The notes: generated by a model not told the origin, from the sequence alone. A stretch of 64,000 bases of DNA from Taxillus chinensis (GCA_023512835.1 CM042088.1:8858078-8922077); one strand, 5' to 3'. Shown: positions 33,623 through 45,399, counted from the first letter of the stretch. Made by a program: numbers and translations.

Positions 33623-35189
33623 ATGGCACCCAAAACTTCTCTTTCTGGCGTTAACCCCGGCCATCTGGTTGATTGGCGCACTGTCTCTCGATCCTCCGGC
33701 TTGGTTTCTTGAACTTCACCTACTCCTGGAAGCCTCTCACATCCTAAACCTAATCTCCAATCCCGTCGATCTTCTTATTGAATACATCCTTGAGTTCTAC
33801 CAACGGATTCGCTGCACCACGGACTCCATTATCTCCTACGTCCGCAGTGAATCCATACTGATCACCCCTGCTGTCCTCCGTGCTGCCCTCAATCTACCTC
33901 CCGATGATCTTCAGCGCCCGGATGCTGAGACCATGGCGTCCTCCATGGGTTGCTCCTACAAAGGGAAGGAGTACAAGATGAAGTCCTTCCAAGGTCGCTA
34001 CCGTTGTCTGGCGACCATCCTGAGTCGATGCTTCCTAGCTCGTACCACTGCTCTGGATTCCGTCTCATACGACCTTCTCTTGGCTATGTACGGCGTCCTT
34101 GAGCGTCTCCCGATGGACTGGGGGACCTTCTTGTTCCGGTTGCTGAAGAACGGTCCAAAGAATCACTCTTTTGGGCGGATACTCAGCACTGTTTTCAGGC
34201 ATCTCCATCCGGACCATTTTGCCTGCTATGATGCCGTTCCTTTCCCTCAGGCTTATTATCTTCGCTACCTTATGCCTGATAGGAACATGACAGCTCGCCG
34301 TCCCTTAGCTGCTCTCCGCCTTCTTCCTGCCTCGGAACGACAAGGCAGCTCGGTTGGTGACCCCTCCGACAGCCGTGCCCCTGAAGTCCGCTCTGCTCAC
34401 CGGTCCTCCCGGATTCGGTCTATTCCTGCTCCTTCTATCTCTCGAGCCTCGCAGCACAGCATCCGTGCCGACCCTTCTGAGGTTGCGGGACCATCTCAGC
34501 CCAGTTTACCTAAGGCTATTTCCCCGGCACCATCTTCTGCGGATGTCCCCACTCCCTCCACTTCCACTGTTGCTGTCGCAGTTGACACTGCCGTTGCTGA
34601 TGTCCCGGACTCTCTTCCGGAAGCTCCCTTGCCTCCTCTACCTCAACCCCAAGACTACCTAGACCATCTCTCCACTGACACCCTAACGAACCTCTGGTTC
34701 CGTTTTAGCCTCGCCTGCACAGCCTCAGTCTCCGATGATGACCTCAAGGTGTTTTATGCCAAACACACTTGCACCCCGGAGGATATGATTGTCTGGAATC
34801 TGGATCATGGCTTTCTTACGCCTACCCACATTCCGGAGGTTCCCTTCGCTGTCTCCTCTGGACCGGCCCATGACGCACAGGTTCCCTCCCCTCCTCAGGC
34901 TCGGTCCGCTTCTCCTGCAGATGCCATCCCAGTTGTTGAATTGTCTGGTCATAGTGGCTCTGCTGCTCCGGATGCCTCTGATGCTCCGGATGTCCCCTCT
35001 GCTGCTGCTGCTGACGACCACTCCACCCCTGCGGACTCCTCTGCCCAGCGCACCCCTGCACCTATTCCCGCCGAGGAGTCCTCCAAAGCTCCGGAGTTGG
35101 CGCTTGGACGTGCCTCTTTTGGGATGGTTCACTCCGATACTGTGCTGTCTGCTCAGCTGGACCGTCACGCCCAAGCTCAAACCGCCTAA
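33623..35189 (+). pseudogene. SIRE-1 envelope-position ORF (unknown function)
   Basis: The ATG at 33623 opens MAPKTSLSGVNPGHLVDW. The frame must shift by one base near 33700 to join the 500-codon frame containing WFLELHLLLEA. The N-terminal 190 codons form a globular-looking domain (LDSVSYDLLLAMYGVLERL, MDWGTFLFRLL, FGRILSTVFRHLHPDHF). It resembles the plant transposon protein domain often found in retrotransposon extra ORFs. A Pro/Ala/Ser-rich low-complexity tail follows. After TAA at 35187-35189 the same frame stays open to a TGA at 35368-35370 with a heptad-like segment (35190-35330). No signal peptide or clear transmembrane helix is evident, so an envelope role is positional only. A diverged homologue lies at 46596-47472 (minus). 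Confidence 0.7.
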
Positions 35190-35319
35190 ATCTTTGCCAT
35201 CGTTGCTAAGGTTGATGCTCTTCGTGTCCAACTCCTCTCCGCCCTAACCGACTCTTCCACCTCCATCGAGCAAAAGATGGACCTTGTAGCCTCGTCCGTC
35301 CATTCCCTGTCCACTTCTT

Positions 35320-36231
35320 TTGTGGACTTGGCTCACACGATGGCTCGTCCTCCTCCCATCCCTCGCTGATCTGCACAACTGGGGGAGAAAGTGTTATCTG
35401 ATCCTTCTGCACCTTCCTCCTCTCATGCTGAAAAGAAACAGTCTACATCCTTACTGCTTCTCCAAATGCAGCCGCTTCTCTCAGCCCAGCATCTCTAGTG
35501 CAGCTCCTCCTTCGACCATTCCATCTGCTTCGGCTGACACCTTCTTCCCACCATACGCGGATCTTGATCCCCTTGATGAGGATGGAAGTGTATTTAATGC
35601 CATGACCAAGTATGCCGCGTCAAATGCTGAGAGAAGATGTCTATCTGAGTTATACCCCTTCTCTCCCCAAGACATAAGCATTATTCGCTCTGAGACGGGT
35701 CTGCTCACCACAGAAGACATAGACAACTTCTCTCGGGCAATTAAGATGGAGATGCGGCTATTTTCGTCCCTATACAAGGACAGGCACATGTTTGACATCT
35801 TGCCGTGTTGGAATGAGGGGTATCTTCTAGACTTAGCCAATATTCAGACCTTCATAAATGGAACTGCTGAGGATAGCACTCCCTGGAAGACTCTACAATC
35901 TGTCCTCATTCCATACCGGGTCATGACGCCGCACTTCATGCTGGTTGTCTTTATGATTCTGTCCAAGCAGCTGATTCTAATTGATTCCCATCAAATTGTG
36001 GAGCACAATGTTAGAAAGAATCAATTTGAGCCTCTGCACATTCATCTGACGGAAGCCGTAAAGCAATTCGGTCTTTATGAAGAAAGAGGCCTACCTCTGT
36101 TGGGTCCTACTGAAAAGCTGAAGGCGACAGTCCGGAGCAAGAAGTTAGTGCCACAACAGCCTGATGGAGATAGCTGCGGAGCCTTTGTCTGTTTCTTCAT
36201 CAAATCCATTGTCAAGGTTGATAAAAACTAG
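35320..36231 (+). CDS. Ulp1-like (C48) cysteine protease ORF in SIRE-1
   Basis: The frame is open for 304 codons, but the first 60 or so overlap the end of the previous ORF in another frame and lack an ATG of their own; the conserved part starts around 35520. Residues 150-303 fit the Ulp1/SENP catalytic fold. VMTPHFMLVVFMI carries the His (about 205), LILIDSHQ the Asp (222), and QQPDGDSCGAFVCFF the Gln (279 or 280) and Cys (286). The spacing His-17-Asp-64-Cys is right for a C48 protease, a family that processes or removes SUMO. A stop at 36229-36231 is followed by about 235 bases to the PPT. The triad is complete although the element's gag and pol are broken. Whether it is translated separately or by readthrough is unknown. 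Confidence 0.75.
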   Translation: MWTWLTRWLVLLPSLADLHNWGRKCYLILLHLPPLMLKRNSLHPYCFSKCSRFSQPSISSAAPPSTIPSASADTFFPPYADLDPLDEDGSVFNAMTKYAASNAERRCLSELYPFSPQDISIIRSETGLLTTEDIDNFSRAIKMEMRLFSSLYKDRHMFDILPCWNEGYLLDLANIQTFINGTAEDSTPWKTLQSVLIPYRVMTPHFMLVVFMILSKQLILIDSHQIVEHNVRKNQFEPLHIHLTEAVKQFGLYEERGLPLLGPTEKLKATVRSKKLVPQQPDGDSCGAFVCFFIKSIVKVDKN

Positions 36232-36468
36232 AACAACATTCAAGCCTACACAATGGAGTAGACAATGGAGCTTAGAGAGAAGGCTGCAACGATGATCTTC
36301 AAGTATAGTAAGCCTTATGTACCTTAATGAAAATATTGTATAAAGGCTATATTGTACTATGTATTGATCAATGAAATTAGAGTGGTTTCTTTTCTGTATG
36401 TTATCTTCTTGCATTGCTTACCAGATCAGATTACAAAGGGTTTGGGCATATCCATAATTGGGGGAGAT
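36232..36468 (+). other. SIRE-1 3' untranslated part and polypurine tract
   Basis: Non-coding, ending in AATTGGGGGAGA immediately before the LTR TGTTGG. Confidence 0.8.
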
Positions 36469-36740
36469 TGTTGGATCAAGCCTAAAATTTGGATGATGCT
36501 AAAAAAGCCCTATGTAATTTGATTTGAGACCTTTGCTATTTCATCTTAAGTCATTGCAGAAGATATGACCTTCATCTGGATCTACACTCGTGTGAGCAAA
36601 GCTAAGGACGGGATATTTAGTCCTGATCCAGGTGAGAATGAGTGTCATCAAACACTTGGTAAATAACTAAGTCTTTACCTCATACGGAATAAGGATCATT
36701 CGTGCGGAGTAAGAACCTAAAAGCTACGGACTAATAAATC
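36469..36740 (+). repeat. SIRE-1 3' LTR, first 272 bp only
   Basis: It matches 24752-25024 almost base for base and stops at ACTAATAAATC, where SIRE-2 begins. In the 5' LTR the next bases are CACACCTAATAC, which do not reappear in the window. Confidence 0.93.
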
Positions 36741-37985
36741 TGTTGGATCAAACCCAGAATTTGGATGATACGGATCAAACCCTATGTAATTTGATTTTAG
36801 ATGTTCCATGTTTATTCTTAGTCTGTGCAGAAGATAAAACTTTAATCCGGACCTATACTCATAAGGACAAAGCTAAGGATAGGATACATAATCCTGATCC
36901 GGATCATCGTGAGTGTCGTTATTCACTTGGTACATAACCAAGGTATCATCCGGAGTAAGGATCCTTCGTGAAGAGTAATCACTTGACAAAACGACCAAGG
37001 AACCCACATCTAACTTTTGACTAGATCATATCAAGTGATGCGGAGTAAGATTCCGAGTCTACAACTCGCACGGAGTAAGAGAGACTTGTTGCGGAGAACG
37101 AATCGAAGGTGTCACTCCACCGAACCAATGAAATAAAGACACGGACTATGAAATCCGAGTCTGTCACTGATGCAGAGTAAGGACAACTGTTGCAGAGTAA
37201 GGGAAGCTAACACGGAGTAAGGAATCCGAACCAATCACTAATGTGGAGTAAGCATTCCGTACCTACTCTATGCGGAGTAAGGAAGCGCTTACCTGGAACA
37301 AGGATTCCAGGACTGTACTGATACGGAGTAAGCAATTACTGACACGGAGTAAGGATCCGAACTTCGTTGATACGGAGTAAGGAACCTTACTACTGACTAA
37401 GAAGACGCTGCTTCACCTTTTCCAATCCGCATTTAATGGTCAGCTCGCTGTGTCCCGATGAAAGACAAACTCATTGAAGATCTAAACTGTCTTACACGTG
37501 GAACACTCAGAGATGTGGACGCAGTCTCAAATGCAATTAGAATCAAGCAAAGTAATTCATTACACTTATGCTTCCAATATTTCGAACTCCACATCCGTAG
37601 CAGTTAAAGCAAAAGTATTTTCCGAGAAGAACTTAATGTTACACAGTGCTCGGGATATACAGTTCCAAGATAGATTCATAGGAATGTCTATAAATACAAA
37701 ACTGTGTATATTTATAAAGTGTGAGTGAGCTAGAGAGATTGCAGTACAAGACCTCATAGAGATTATAAACGCCAGTGTGTATAACTGTAAAACTGAGTGT
37801 TATTGTAATCAGCTGTAATTGCTGCTTATTTTGTTGTAATTATCATCAGATAATAAAGCAAAATACTTCCACTATCTGGTTATCTTCCGCATTACATCTC
37901 ATAACCAGATTGTGCTGTACCTGAGAGAGAAAAAGAGTTTTGATATTAGCCTATTCACCCCCCTCTAGGTTACTAGGGACCAACA
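36741..37985 (+). repeat. SIRE-2 5' LTR
   Basis: 1245 bp, TGTTGGATCAAACC to GGGACCAACA, with a CGGAGTAAG motif array (36950-37390) and TATAAATAC at 37689. Confidence 0.93.
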
Positions 37986-37987
37986 AG

Positions 37988-38000
37988 TGGTATCAAAGCA
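37988..38000 (+). promoter_or_regulatory. SIRE-2 primer-binding site
   Basis: TGGTATCAAAGCA, two mismatches from the SIRE-1 site, two bases after the LTR. Confidence 0.88.
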
Positions 38001-38045
38001 CGTTCTATTAGTTCTAATAGAGATCTCACTCTTTCACTCTCAACA

Positions 38046-40359
38046 ATGGCTGAAGAAAGCAGCATGCTATTCAACACTCGTCTTAACTCCGGAGGAGCAC
38101 AAGAGCCCCTTCCAAATCGAAGCAGCAGTGAAAATGTTGATCCACGTCAACCTGCTGCTGCCGCTGCTCCTCAACTACGGAGTTCTGGCTTCACTTTGAC
38201 GAAGCCACCCAAATTCACACCGGAGCTTTTCTCCCAGTGGAAAGCTCGCGTGACAATGTTCATGGTCTGCCATGATCATCTCATATAGCCATGTCTTCAT
38301 CAGGAGATACCCACTCCGATGACTATCGGAGAACATGGAGTCAGAAGACCAAAGACTGATGCTGAACTCACCGATGATGAAAGAGCCTGGCAGTGTGCCA
38401 ACGAAAAGGCTCTGGCATATGTCACATCATCTTTGGATTCCGAGGCTTTCACGACCGTCCAGGGCTGCTCGACAGCAAAAGCTGTTTGGGATAAACTGAC
38501 AATCCTCTATGAGGGAAGTCAGTCCCAAATGCGGAACATTATCTGTACTCTCAGACAGAACTTTGAGAGTTTCGATCATAAACCGGGCGAATCACTCGAG
38601 AGCATCTATCGGAGCTTCGGAAAGCTTATCTTGGAGCTGAAAAATGTCAATGAGCATTATTCTCAATCTCAGATCAATGACAAGTTCTTTCGCTCCCTGC
38701 CGGATCGCTACTACTCCAAACAACTCCAGATGCAATCCGACAAGAACTGGCAGTATGTTCCCCTGGAAGAACTATATGGAGAGCTGCAAACTCACGAAGT
38801 CAGGTTTAAGTACTCTGACCGGGATGAGAAAATAGCTCGAAAAGAAAAGGGGGTAGCTCTCAAAGCTATGGAATGTTTAAGTATACTGAGGAATGATGAT
38901 ACGGACGTGTCCGAGAATTCTGATTCTGACGAAGAGGAGGAGATAGCTCTTCTTGTCAAATCCTTTGAGTGATTCCTACGAAAAAGCAGAAAAGGATTCA
39001 GGAGATGCTCCTCATCATCTTTCCAAAGGAAAGAGCGACCGGAGTCCAGTTCCCAGGAATGCTACAACTGTGGGAAAACTGGTCACTGGGCCAAGGACTG
39101 TAGATCCAAATCTAAAGTGGCCGAGAAAAGTGACAAGGTAGCTCCTCGCCGCTCCACCTCAGACAACAAAGATAATAGCAAGAACAAGAGGAAGGCATTC
39201 GTCACAAAATATGTCAGTGGCTCAGAAGAAGAGGAGGAATCCTCGGATGATGAGCCAACTCCCAAGTAGAACGTCTGCCATCATGGCAAATTCTGAGGTA
39301 CCTTCCATCTCTGAGCTCATGAGTAGATTAGAATCTTTTATTACTGAACGTGATCATGAAAAGAATGAGAGACTAATAATTATTCAAATGTACAAAGATA
39401 TGGAAAGTCAGAATAAACGTTTTGAATTTACTATTACTAGACTTGAAAAAGAAGTAGTTGACTTTAGAGGAAAAGAGGCATGGTATCATGATCTAAGAGC
39501 TGAAAATCATATGCTAAATACCAACCTATCAGGACTAAAATTTATTATGAAAAGACTCGAGAATGAACTTGAAATGGAAAAGGAAATAAATCATAAGTGG
39601 CTAAAATCCGGGGAAATAGCCTCTACACTTAGGACTGATCAGGATAACATTCGAGTCAAACCTGGCCTAGGCTCCGAACCATCGACTTCCATTGCTCAAG
39701 CTACTGAGTGTCCTCCGGACTTCACTCTGAAACTAACCAACTTATATCCTGTTAGTACATCTAAACCGTTGGATGGTTTCATTTCAGGTGGCACCATAGT
39801 TTATGACTGTGGAAGTGAGGCTGTTACTGCAATTCCTGAAGCACTAGCACCCATAACTAATGATGAAGGGAAGGCTGCTACAGTTCAAGCCAAAACTATA
39901 GCACCCAAAAAGAAAGGAAAGGCTAAGGCTGACGCATCTAGGGCCAAGAGCGTGTCACCCAATCGCAATCGACTAGGCCATAGGGAACAGAGTAGAAAGT
40001 CTGTAAAATTTAAGAGACCTGTTTCCCCTGTTTGTACTCTGCATTATAGTGTCTGTTCCATCTATAGGGAAATAGGCCATTATCACTATGAATGTTGGAG
40101 TTTATCTGATAACTGGCTTTGTAATCAAGTTTGTATTAATAAAGATCAGTTCATCAAAAAGGGTTCGTCGAGCAAATCAAAATCTAAATCTCAAAGGAGT
40201 GTCTCTCCAAAGAAAACCCAAGTAAAAGACACAGTTGAAACTAACAAATTAAAGTCAACTTGGAAAGCTAAACGTCCTAGCAAAGTTAAATCCGGAACTG
40301 TTGACACTACTGCTGTTCTTTCTAACCACCCGAAACAAGTTTGGGCATCGAAAGTGTAA
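38046..40359 (+). pseudogene. SIRE-2 Gag
   Basis: Same organisation as the SIRE-1 Gag. ATG at 38046. Stops at 38286-38288 (TAG where SIRE-1 has TGG) and 38970 (TGA where SIRE-1 has CGA). The zinc knuckle CYNCGKTGHWAKDC is complete. A TAG and small length changes lie near 39268. The coiled-coil region follows, and the second cluster reads CSIYREIGHYHYEC, losing one Cys. The frame ends at TAA 40357-40359 in the same context (AAAGTGTAAACTATTGTC) as SIRE-1. Confidence 0.9.
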
Positions 40360-43300
40360 ACTATTGTCTTTCAGGAGCATCTCTGGAATGCATTGCCAGA
40401 TCACTTGAAGTTAAAGATCAATCAAAGCAAGTGGATCCTTGATAATGGATGCTCCGGACATATGACGGGTGATCAGACTCTACTTGTTGAAGTTAATGAC
40501 AAACGAGGTCCATCCATTTTATATGGTGACAACAGCAAAGGTAAGATTGTCGGGTATGACACTTTAACCAACAGCTCTGTATCGATCACTAGAGTTGCAC
40601 TAGTCGAAGGTTTGAAGCATAATTTGCTACGTGTCAGTAATTTATGTGACAAAGGATTTACTGTTTCCTTTATGTCCAACACCTGTATAGTACGGGAAAA
40701 CTTATCCGGAGATGTTAAGTTATCCGGATGAAGAGATGGGGACATATACTCAGTGGTCTTAAGAAACAATTCTTTTGACCCTGTATGCTTCCTCACTACA
40801 ACATCAGATGAAGATAGTTGGCTATGGCACAAGCGATGCGCACATTTAAACTTTAAGACCTTGTCTAAGTTAGCGTCACTTGATCTTGTCACTGGTCTAC
40901 CTAAACACAAATACTCCAGAGACACTCTCTGTCGAGAATGCCAACTTGGCAAGCAGACCAAACATAGCTTTAAGAGCAAATCAGTTAATTCAATAACTGC
41001 TCCTCTACAACTTCTTCATATGGACCTCTGTGGTCTCATTTCTGTTCCTTCACTAGCTAGTGCGAGATATACCCTTGTGGTTATCGATGATTTCACCAGG
41101 TACACATGGGTGGGTGATGTTCCTGGAATCTAAGGATCAAACCTTTGAGCATCTTATAGATCTTTTCAACTGGATAAGCAATTCACAAGGATTGAGCATA
41201 AAATGCATCAGGAGTGATCATGGTACAGAATTTGATTTCTCAGATATGAGATCATATTGTTCCGAACAGGGCATTCAGCATGACTTCTCTGCACCTAGAA
41301 CTCCACAACAAAATGGGGTAGCTGAGTGTAAGAACAATGGGATAGCTGAGCGTAAGAGATGGGTGGAGGAGCGTCAGCAGCAGCAATAAAATGGGGTAGC
41401 TGGCAGATCTATATTAGCAGGGGCAAAGCTTCCTCTCAGTCGATGGGCTGAAGCTGTGTCCACTGCCTGCTATGTTCAGAACAGAACTCTAATAAATAAA
41501 TCTACCATGAAAACACCCTATGAGATGTGGATAGGACGAAAGCCTTCAATTTCATATTTCAGAGCTTTTGGGTGTACTTGCTATATATTGAACAACGGCA
41601 AAGAACCCCAGAATAAATTTGAACCAAAATCTGATGATGGGATTTTTGTCGGGTACTCATTACATAGCAAGGCTTATCGGGTCTTCAATAGAAAACTTTT
41701 TAAAGTTGAAGAATCTATCCATGTGACCTTTGATGAAACTAATCTTGATTGGTCAAATGTTACTTCTTCAAGTTCTAATGTACAGGTTCAGAACAATAAC
41801 ATCAACTATTCAAAGTTTTTGAATGTTCCTGTTACACATACTGACCAACCACGAGGCACCAGCGAAGCACAAAGAAATGATATGGACGATGCTACGGATG
41901 AATCGGACTCAGGACTACCGTTAAACTCCGGACATGCTCCTACGGATATTCAAAATTCCGGAGTACCTTCAAGTCCGTCCGGACCAGTTAACACTGAAAG
42001 CAACAGTGTTGATTCCACCATACCTGCTAACACGGAAACATCTGGTCCGGAAGAAGCTCAACCAGCAGATATACCTGAACCACCTAATCTGGCAGAGCTT
42101 CAAGTTATTTAAGATCAACCTTCACATGCAATGAATTACAGGTGGACTCGAAACCATCCCTCAGATCAAGTGATTGGTGATCCTACTGTTGGTGTAAGAA
42201 CAAGAGCAGCCACCTCCAACATTTGTCTTTACTCATGTTTTATATCTCAAATAGAACCAAAGGTGGTAGATAAAGCTCTTCAGGATTCGAACTGGATAGA
42301 AGCCATGCAAGTAGAGCTGAAGCAATTTAAAAGAAATGATGTGTGGACTCTAGTACCAAGGCCTAAGTCTCAGCAAGTCATTGGAGTTAAATGGGTGTTC
42401 CGAAACAAGCTTGATACGAATGGAATAGTAATCCGGAACAAAGCCAGACTGGTAGCCAAAGGATATCGTTAAGAAGAAGGAATAGACTATGACGAGACCT
42501 TTGCTCCGGTAGCACGACTTGAGGCAATCAGAATGTTTCTGGCGTATGCTTCATATGAAAACTTCATAGTTTACCAAATGGATGTCAAAAGCGCATTTCT
42601 GAATGGAGATCTTCAAGAGGAGGTGTACATTGAACAACCTCCCAGTTTCATAGAACCCAAGGCTGGACATCTGGTTTACAAGCTACGGAAAGCCTTGTAT
42701 GGGTTGAAGCAAGCTCCAAGAGCCTAGTACGACACACTATCAGAATTCCTACTTGCTCACAACTTTCAAAAAGGGAAGATAGACACCACTTTATTTCTAC
42801 GAAAAGAGAAAGGACATACTCTGATCGTACAAATATATGTGGATGATATAATTTTTGGATCAACAAATCCGAAGCTCTGTGAAGAGTTTGCAAAGTTGAT
42901 GACTGGCAAGTTTGAGATGAGCATGATGGGAGAACTGTCCTACTTCCTTGGAATAGAAGTTAAACAATTGAAGGAAGGGATCTTTATTAATCAAGCTAAG
43001 TATACATGTGATCTTATTAAGAAGTTTGGTATGGAAGGTTCATCTCCCGTCAAGACTCCGATGCCAGTCAGTGCCAAGTTAGATCCTGATGTGGACGGAA
43101 ACTTAGTAAATGTGACTGAATACCGATGGATGATAGGATCCTTGCTGTATCTTACAGCAAGTCGCCCGGACATTATGTTTGCAACTTGCATCTGTGCACG
43201 ATATCAGGCGAATCATAAGGAGTCACATATGTTTCATGTTAAACGGATATTAAGGTATCTCAAAGGAACGATAAATTTGGGACTCTGGTACCCAAAGGAG

Positions 43301-43574
43301 TCAAACTTCACCTTATCCGGATACTCTGATGCTGATTTTGCTGGGTGTCGCATCGACAGGAAAAGCACAAGCGGTACGTGTCAGTTTCTAGGAAATAGAT
43401 TAATTTCATGTTTCAGTAAGAAGCATAATTCCGTATCAACCTCTACTGCTGAGGCGGAATATATAGCTGCTAGGAGTTGCTTGCGCACAGCTACTCTGGA
43501 TGCAAAGTCAACTTACAGACTACGGTTTCAACATGATATCTATTCCACTCTACTGCGATAACACCAGTGCAATT
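40360..43574 (+). pseudogene. SIRE-2 Pol, truncated in RNase H
   Basis: Protease reads WILDNGCSGHM (the catalytic Asp is kept, the following Ser replaced by Asn). TGA at 40729 and a four-base duplication (GGTG) near 41110 break integrase, whose zinc motif and first Asp remain. Around 41320-41400 the catalytic Glu segment carries an insertion with repeated NGVAECKN/NGIAERKR blocks and a CAG run. RT keeps [39 protein letters not shown] and YVDDIIFG. Stops at 42110, 42470 and 42725. RNase H has GYSDADFAGC and [10 protein letters not shown], then a frameshift near 43480. The sequence is cut at 43574. Confidence 0.9.
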
Positions 43575-44930
43575 TGTAGGTCCCAAAGTGAGTCTAGAGG
43601 GGGGGTGAATAGACTTTCATCGCGTGCAGAAGCTAGACTATTAGTTGGTTTTGGATTCCTCTACAGATGACTATGATGGAAGTATTTATGGAGAGGATGA
43701 CAGTAGTATTGAGGATAGCGTGAGTGATGATGAACTATCAGACAAAACTGAAATAAGAGTAAATGCTCTTTTCTCTTCAGATCTCAGTTGTGAAAGAGAA
43801 GGCTTATGATAGATCGAAGTGTGGATAACAGACAACACATAGATCAAGACTTAATGGAAGTGCTAGATCTTTGATGAATAACAAGATTCGTGAATAAACG
43901 AATGGATTGCTCTTGTTCTCGATTCAACATGGCGTACATCACTTGTCTCAGTTCTCTCTTAGTCTTTTTCTCTCGTGTTGGAACACTCTTCTTAGTTCTA
44001 AAAGAGATTCTTTTTCCCTAAGTTCGTCAGAACCAATGTCTTGTGTTGTGTGTGTTTCCTTCTTTTGAGAGAGAGGTTAAACTCTTGATTCTGTCGTTAA
44101 GTGCGTGAAAGATATATTTTTAAGATTAAAGTGCTCGTGCGCCATGATGTCCATCCCGACAGACTGACTTCTCGCCACTGAAAATGCAGAATGTCAGGGG
44201 ATGGGTTGATATGCTTTGATTTACAGATCAGATGCCCATACTGTGTATTTGGCATGCAGTTGATCTTGGCCGTTCATCCGAGGATGGTAGTTGGCAGCAA
44301 TTAATGCATCATTAATGTGCTCAACTGCTCGGGACGGCGCAGACTTGCTGTATAAACCCTAGCTGACAATATCGTTAAGTGACTATGTTTAGGGTTGTAA
44401 GTTTGCCTCGGAGGTAGATGCCTCGTAGGTTCGGTGACTCGAAGATTTCAGTTAGAGCTCGTTGAAAGTGGAGAAAGTCTGCTTCAGGTTTTACAGCGTT
44501 TCTACGAGTCTACGACTCATATCTTCGAGTCTCCGAGGTAAGAGCTCAGGTTGGATTAGTCTTTTGTGTCACTCTATTAACTGAAATCTACGACTCTGCG
44601 AGTCTGCGACTCTTCAAATGGCGCCTAGTGTGACTTCTTCGAGTTCAGCTAATCTACCTGTTATTCTAGCTATGAGTCTACGACTCTAGTTCTGCGGGTC
44701 TACGACCTTCGGGTCTCTCAATTTACTATATTTGACTAAGTGGTCTGAAGATCTTCGACTCTACAAGTCTTCAACTTCGCTTTTCTTCCTTAGTCTTTCA
44801 TAGAGGCTCATAAACTGAGAAAGAAGCGTTGTCATTCTATAATTCAAGTGAAAAGATGAGAATATTAACTTATGTTTCTATTTTTATTTTTAAGGTTCTA
44901 GATAGCGGAAGATCGTAAGGAACGACTTCC
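43575..44930 (-). mobile_element. SIRE-like LTR (SIRE-3, minus strand), right border unresolved
   Basis: On the minus strand it ends CACCCCCCCTCTAGACTC, then GGGACCTACA, the typical SIRE LTR terminus (SIRE-2: CACCCCCCTCTAGG, then GGGACCAACA). The preceding 500 bases are U5-like and non-coding. Further right (44400-44800) it is filled with TCGTAG/TCGAAG words. No clear LTR start was found before the next element. The presumed target duplication CAATT (43570-43574) has no visible partner. TATAAA at 44353 on the plus strand argues against a simple reading, so orientation beyond about 44130 is uncertain. Confidence 0.55.
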
Positions 44931-44933
44931 AAA

Positions 44934-45248
44934 ATGAATTCCCCCGGCAATCACCCTTCTTCTTCTGCAGCCCCAATTGTTAATGCTTCAACCTCACAGC
45001 TATCTCCATCCTTATTTCCTCCTGATCTTCCCTTTAGACCCGTGTCTAATATCCCCTCATGGTTAAGGTGGAAGACACGTAGGAAAAATAAGCTTATCGA
45101 ACGTCTTTTCCGTTCACCCAATACAAGAAGTAAATCTTATTCAAAAACTCTCAAGGCATATAACCTAGTTAGTGCACAACTCAAGGCTTATGATGCATGG
45201 GATCGAAATAGGATATGGAACAGCAATAGAAGTGGGAACCCAAATTAA
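44934..45248 (+). other. 104-codon open frame of unknown nature
   Basis: Open frame from ATG (MNSPGNHPSSSAAP) with a Ser/Pro-rich start and a basic middle (WKTRRKNKLIERLF). It lies just after a pyrimidine-rich stretch and AAG at 44880-44895 that could be a splice acceptor. No family is recognised. It sits between the SIRE-like LTR and the chromovirus-like LTR end, so it may be part of an LTR leader. Chance is likely. Confidence 0.15.
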
Positions 45249-45300
45249 TATTCAAACCCCACAAGCACGGTATGCCTATTAAAAGATATAAGTTAAAGTA

Positions 45301-45346
<46 letters not shown>
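45301..45346. repeat. (TA)n microsatellite
   Basis: About 22 TA units, almost uninterrupted. Confidence 0.95.
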
Positions 45347-45350
<4 letters not shown>

Positions 45351-45399
45351 ATATAATGATATATAAGGAGATATGTGTGATATTGAACTTTTCAAGCAT

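Larger units (their letters stand above)
24752..36740 (+). mobile_element. SIRE-1: Ty1/copia element of SIRE/Maximus type with extra 3' ORFs
   Basis: 5' LTR 24752-26191, PBS 26194-26206, gag, protease, integrase, RT and RNase H to 31937. Then comes 4.5 kb of 3' sequence with an envelope-position ORF and a Ulp1-like ORF, a polypurine tract (GGGGGAGAT before 36469), and 272 bases of 3' LTR (36469-36740) cut by insertion of SIRE-2. Lineage is assigned from the long LTR, the gag sequence, the domain order (integrase before RT) and the ORF after pol. The presumed left target duplication is GTAGC; the right end lies outside the window. Multiple stops make it defective. Confidence 0.92.
36741..43574 (+). 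mobile_element. SIRE-2: second SIRE/Maximus copy nested in the SIRE-1 LTR
   Basis: 5' LTR 36741-37985, PBS 37988-38000, gag 38046-40359, pol 40360-43574. The coding part is close to SIRE-1 throughout; the LTR is about 195 bp shorter and more diverged. It ends abruptly inside RNase H (CDNTSA) where another element begins with TGTAGGTCCC. The 3' half, including the extra ORFs, lies beyond the insertion and outside the window. Presumed target duplication AAATC (36736-36740), right copy not seen. Confidence 0.92.
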
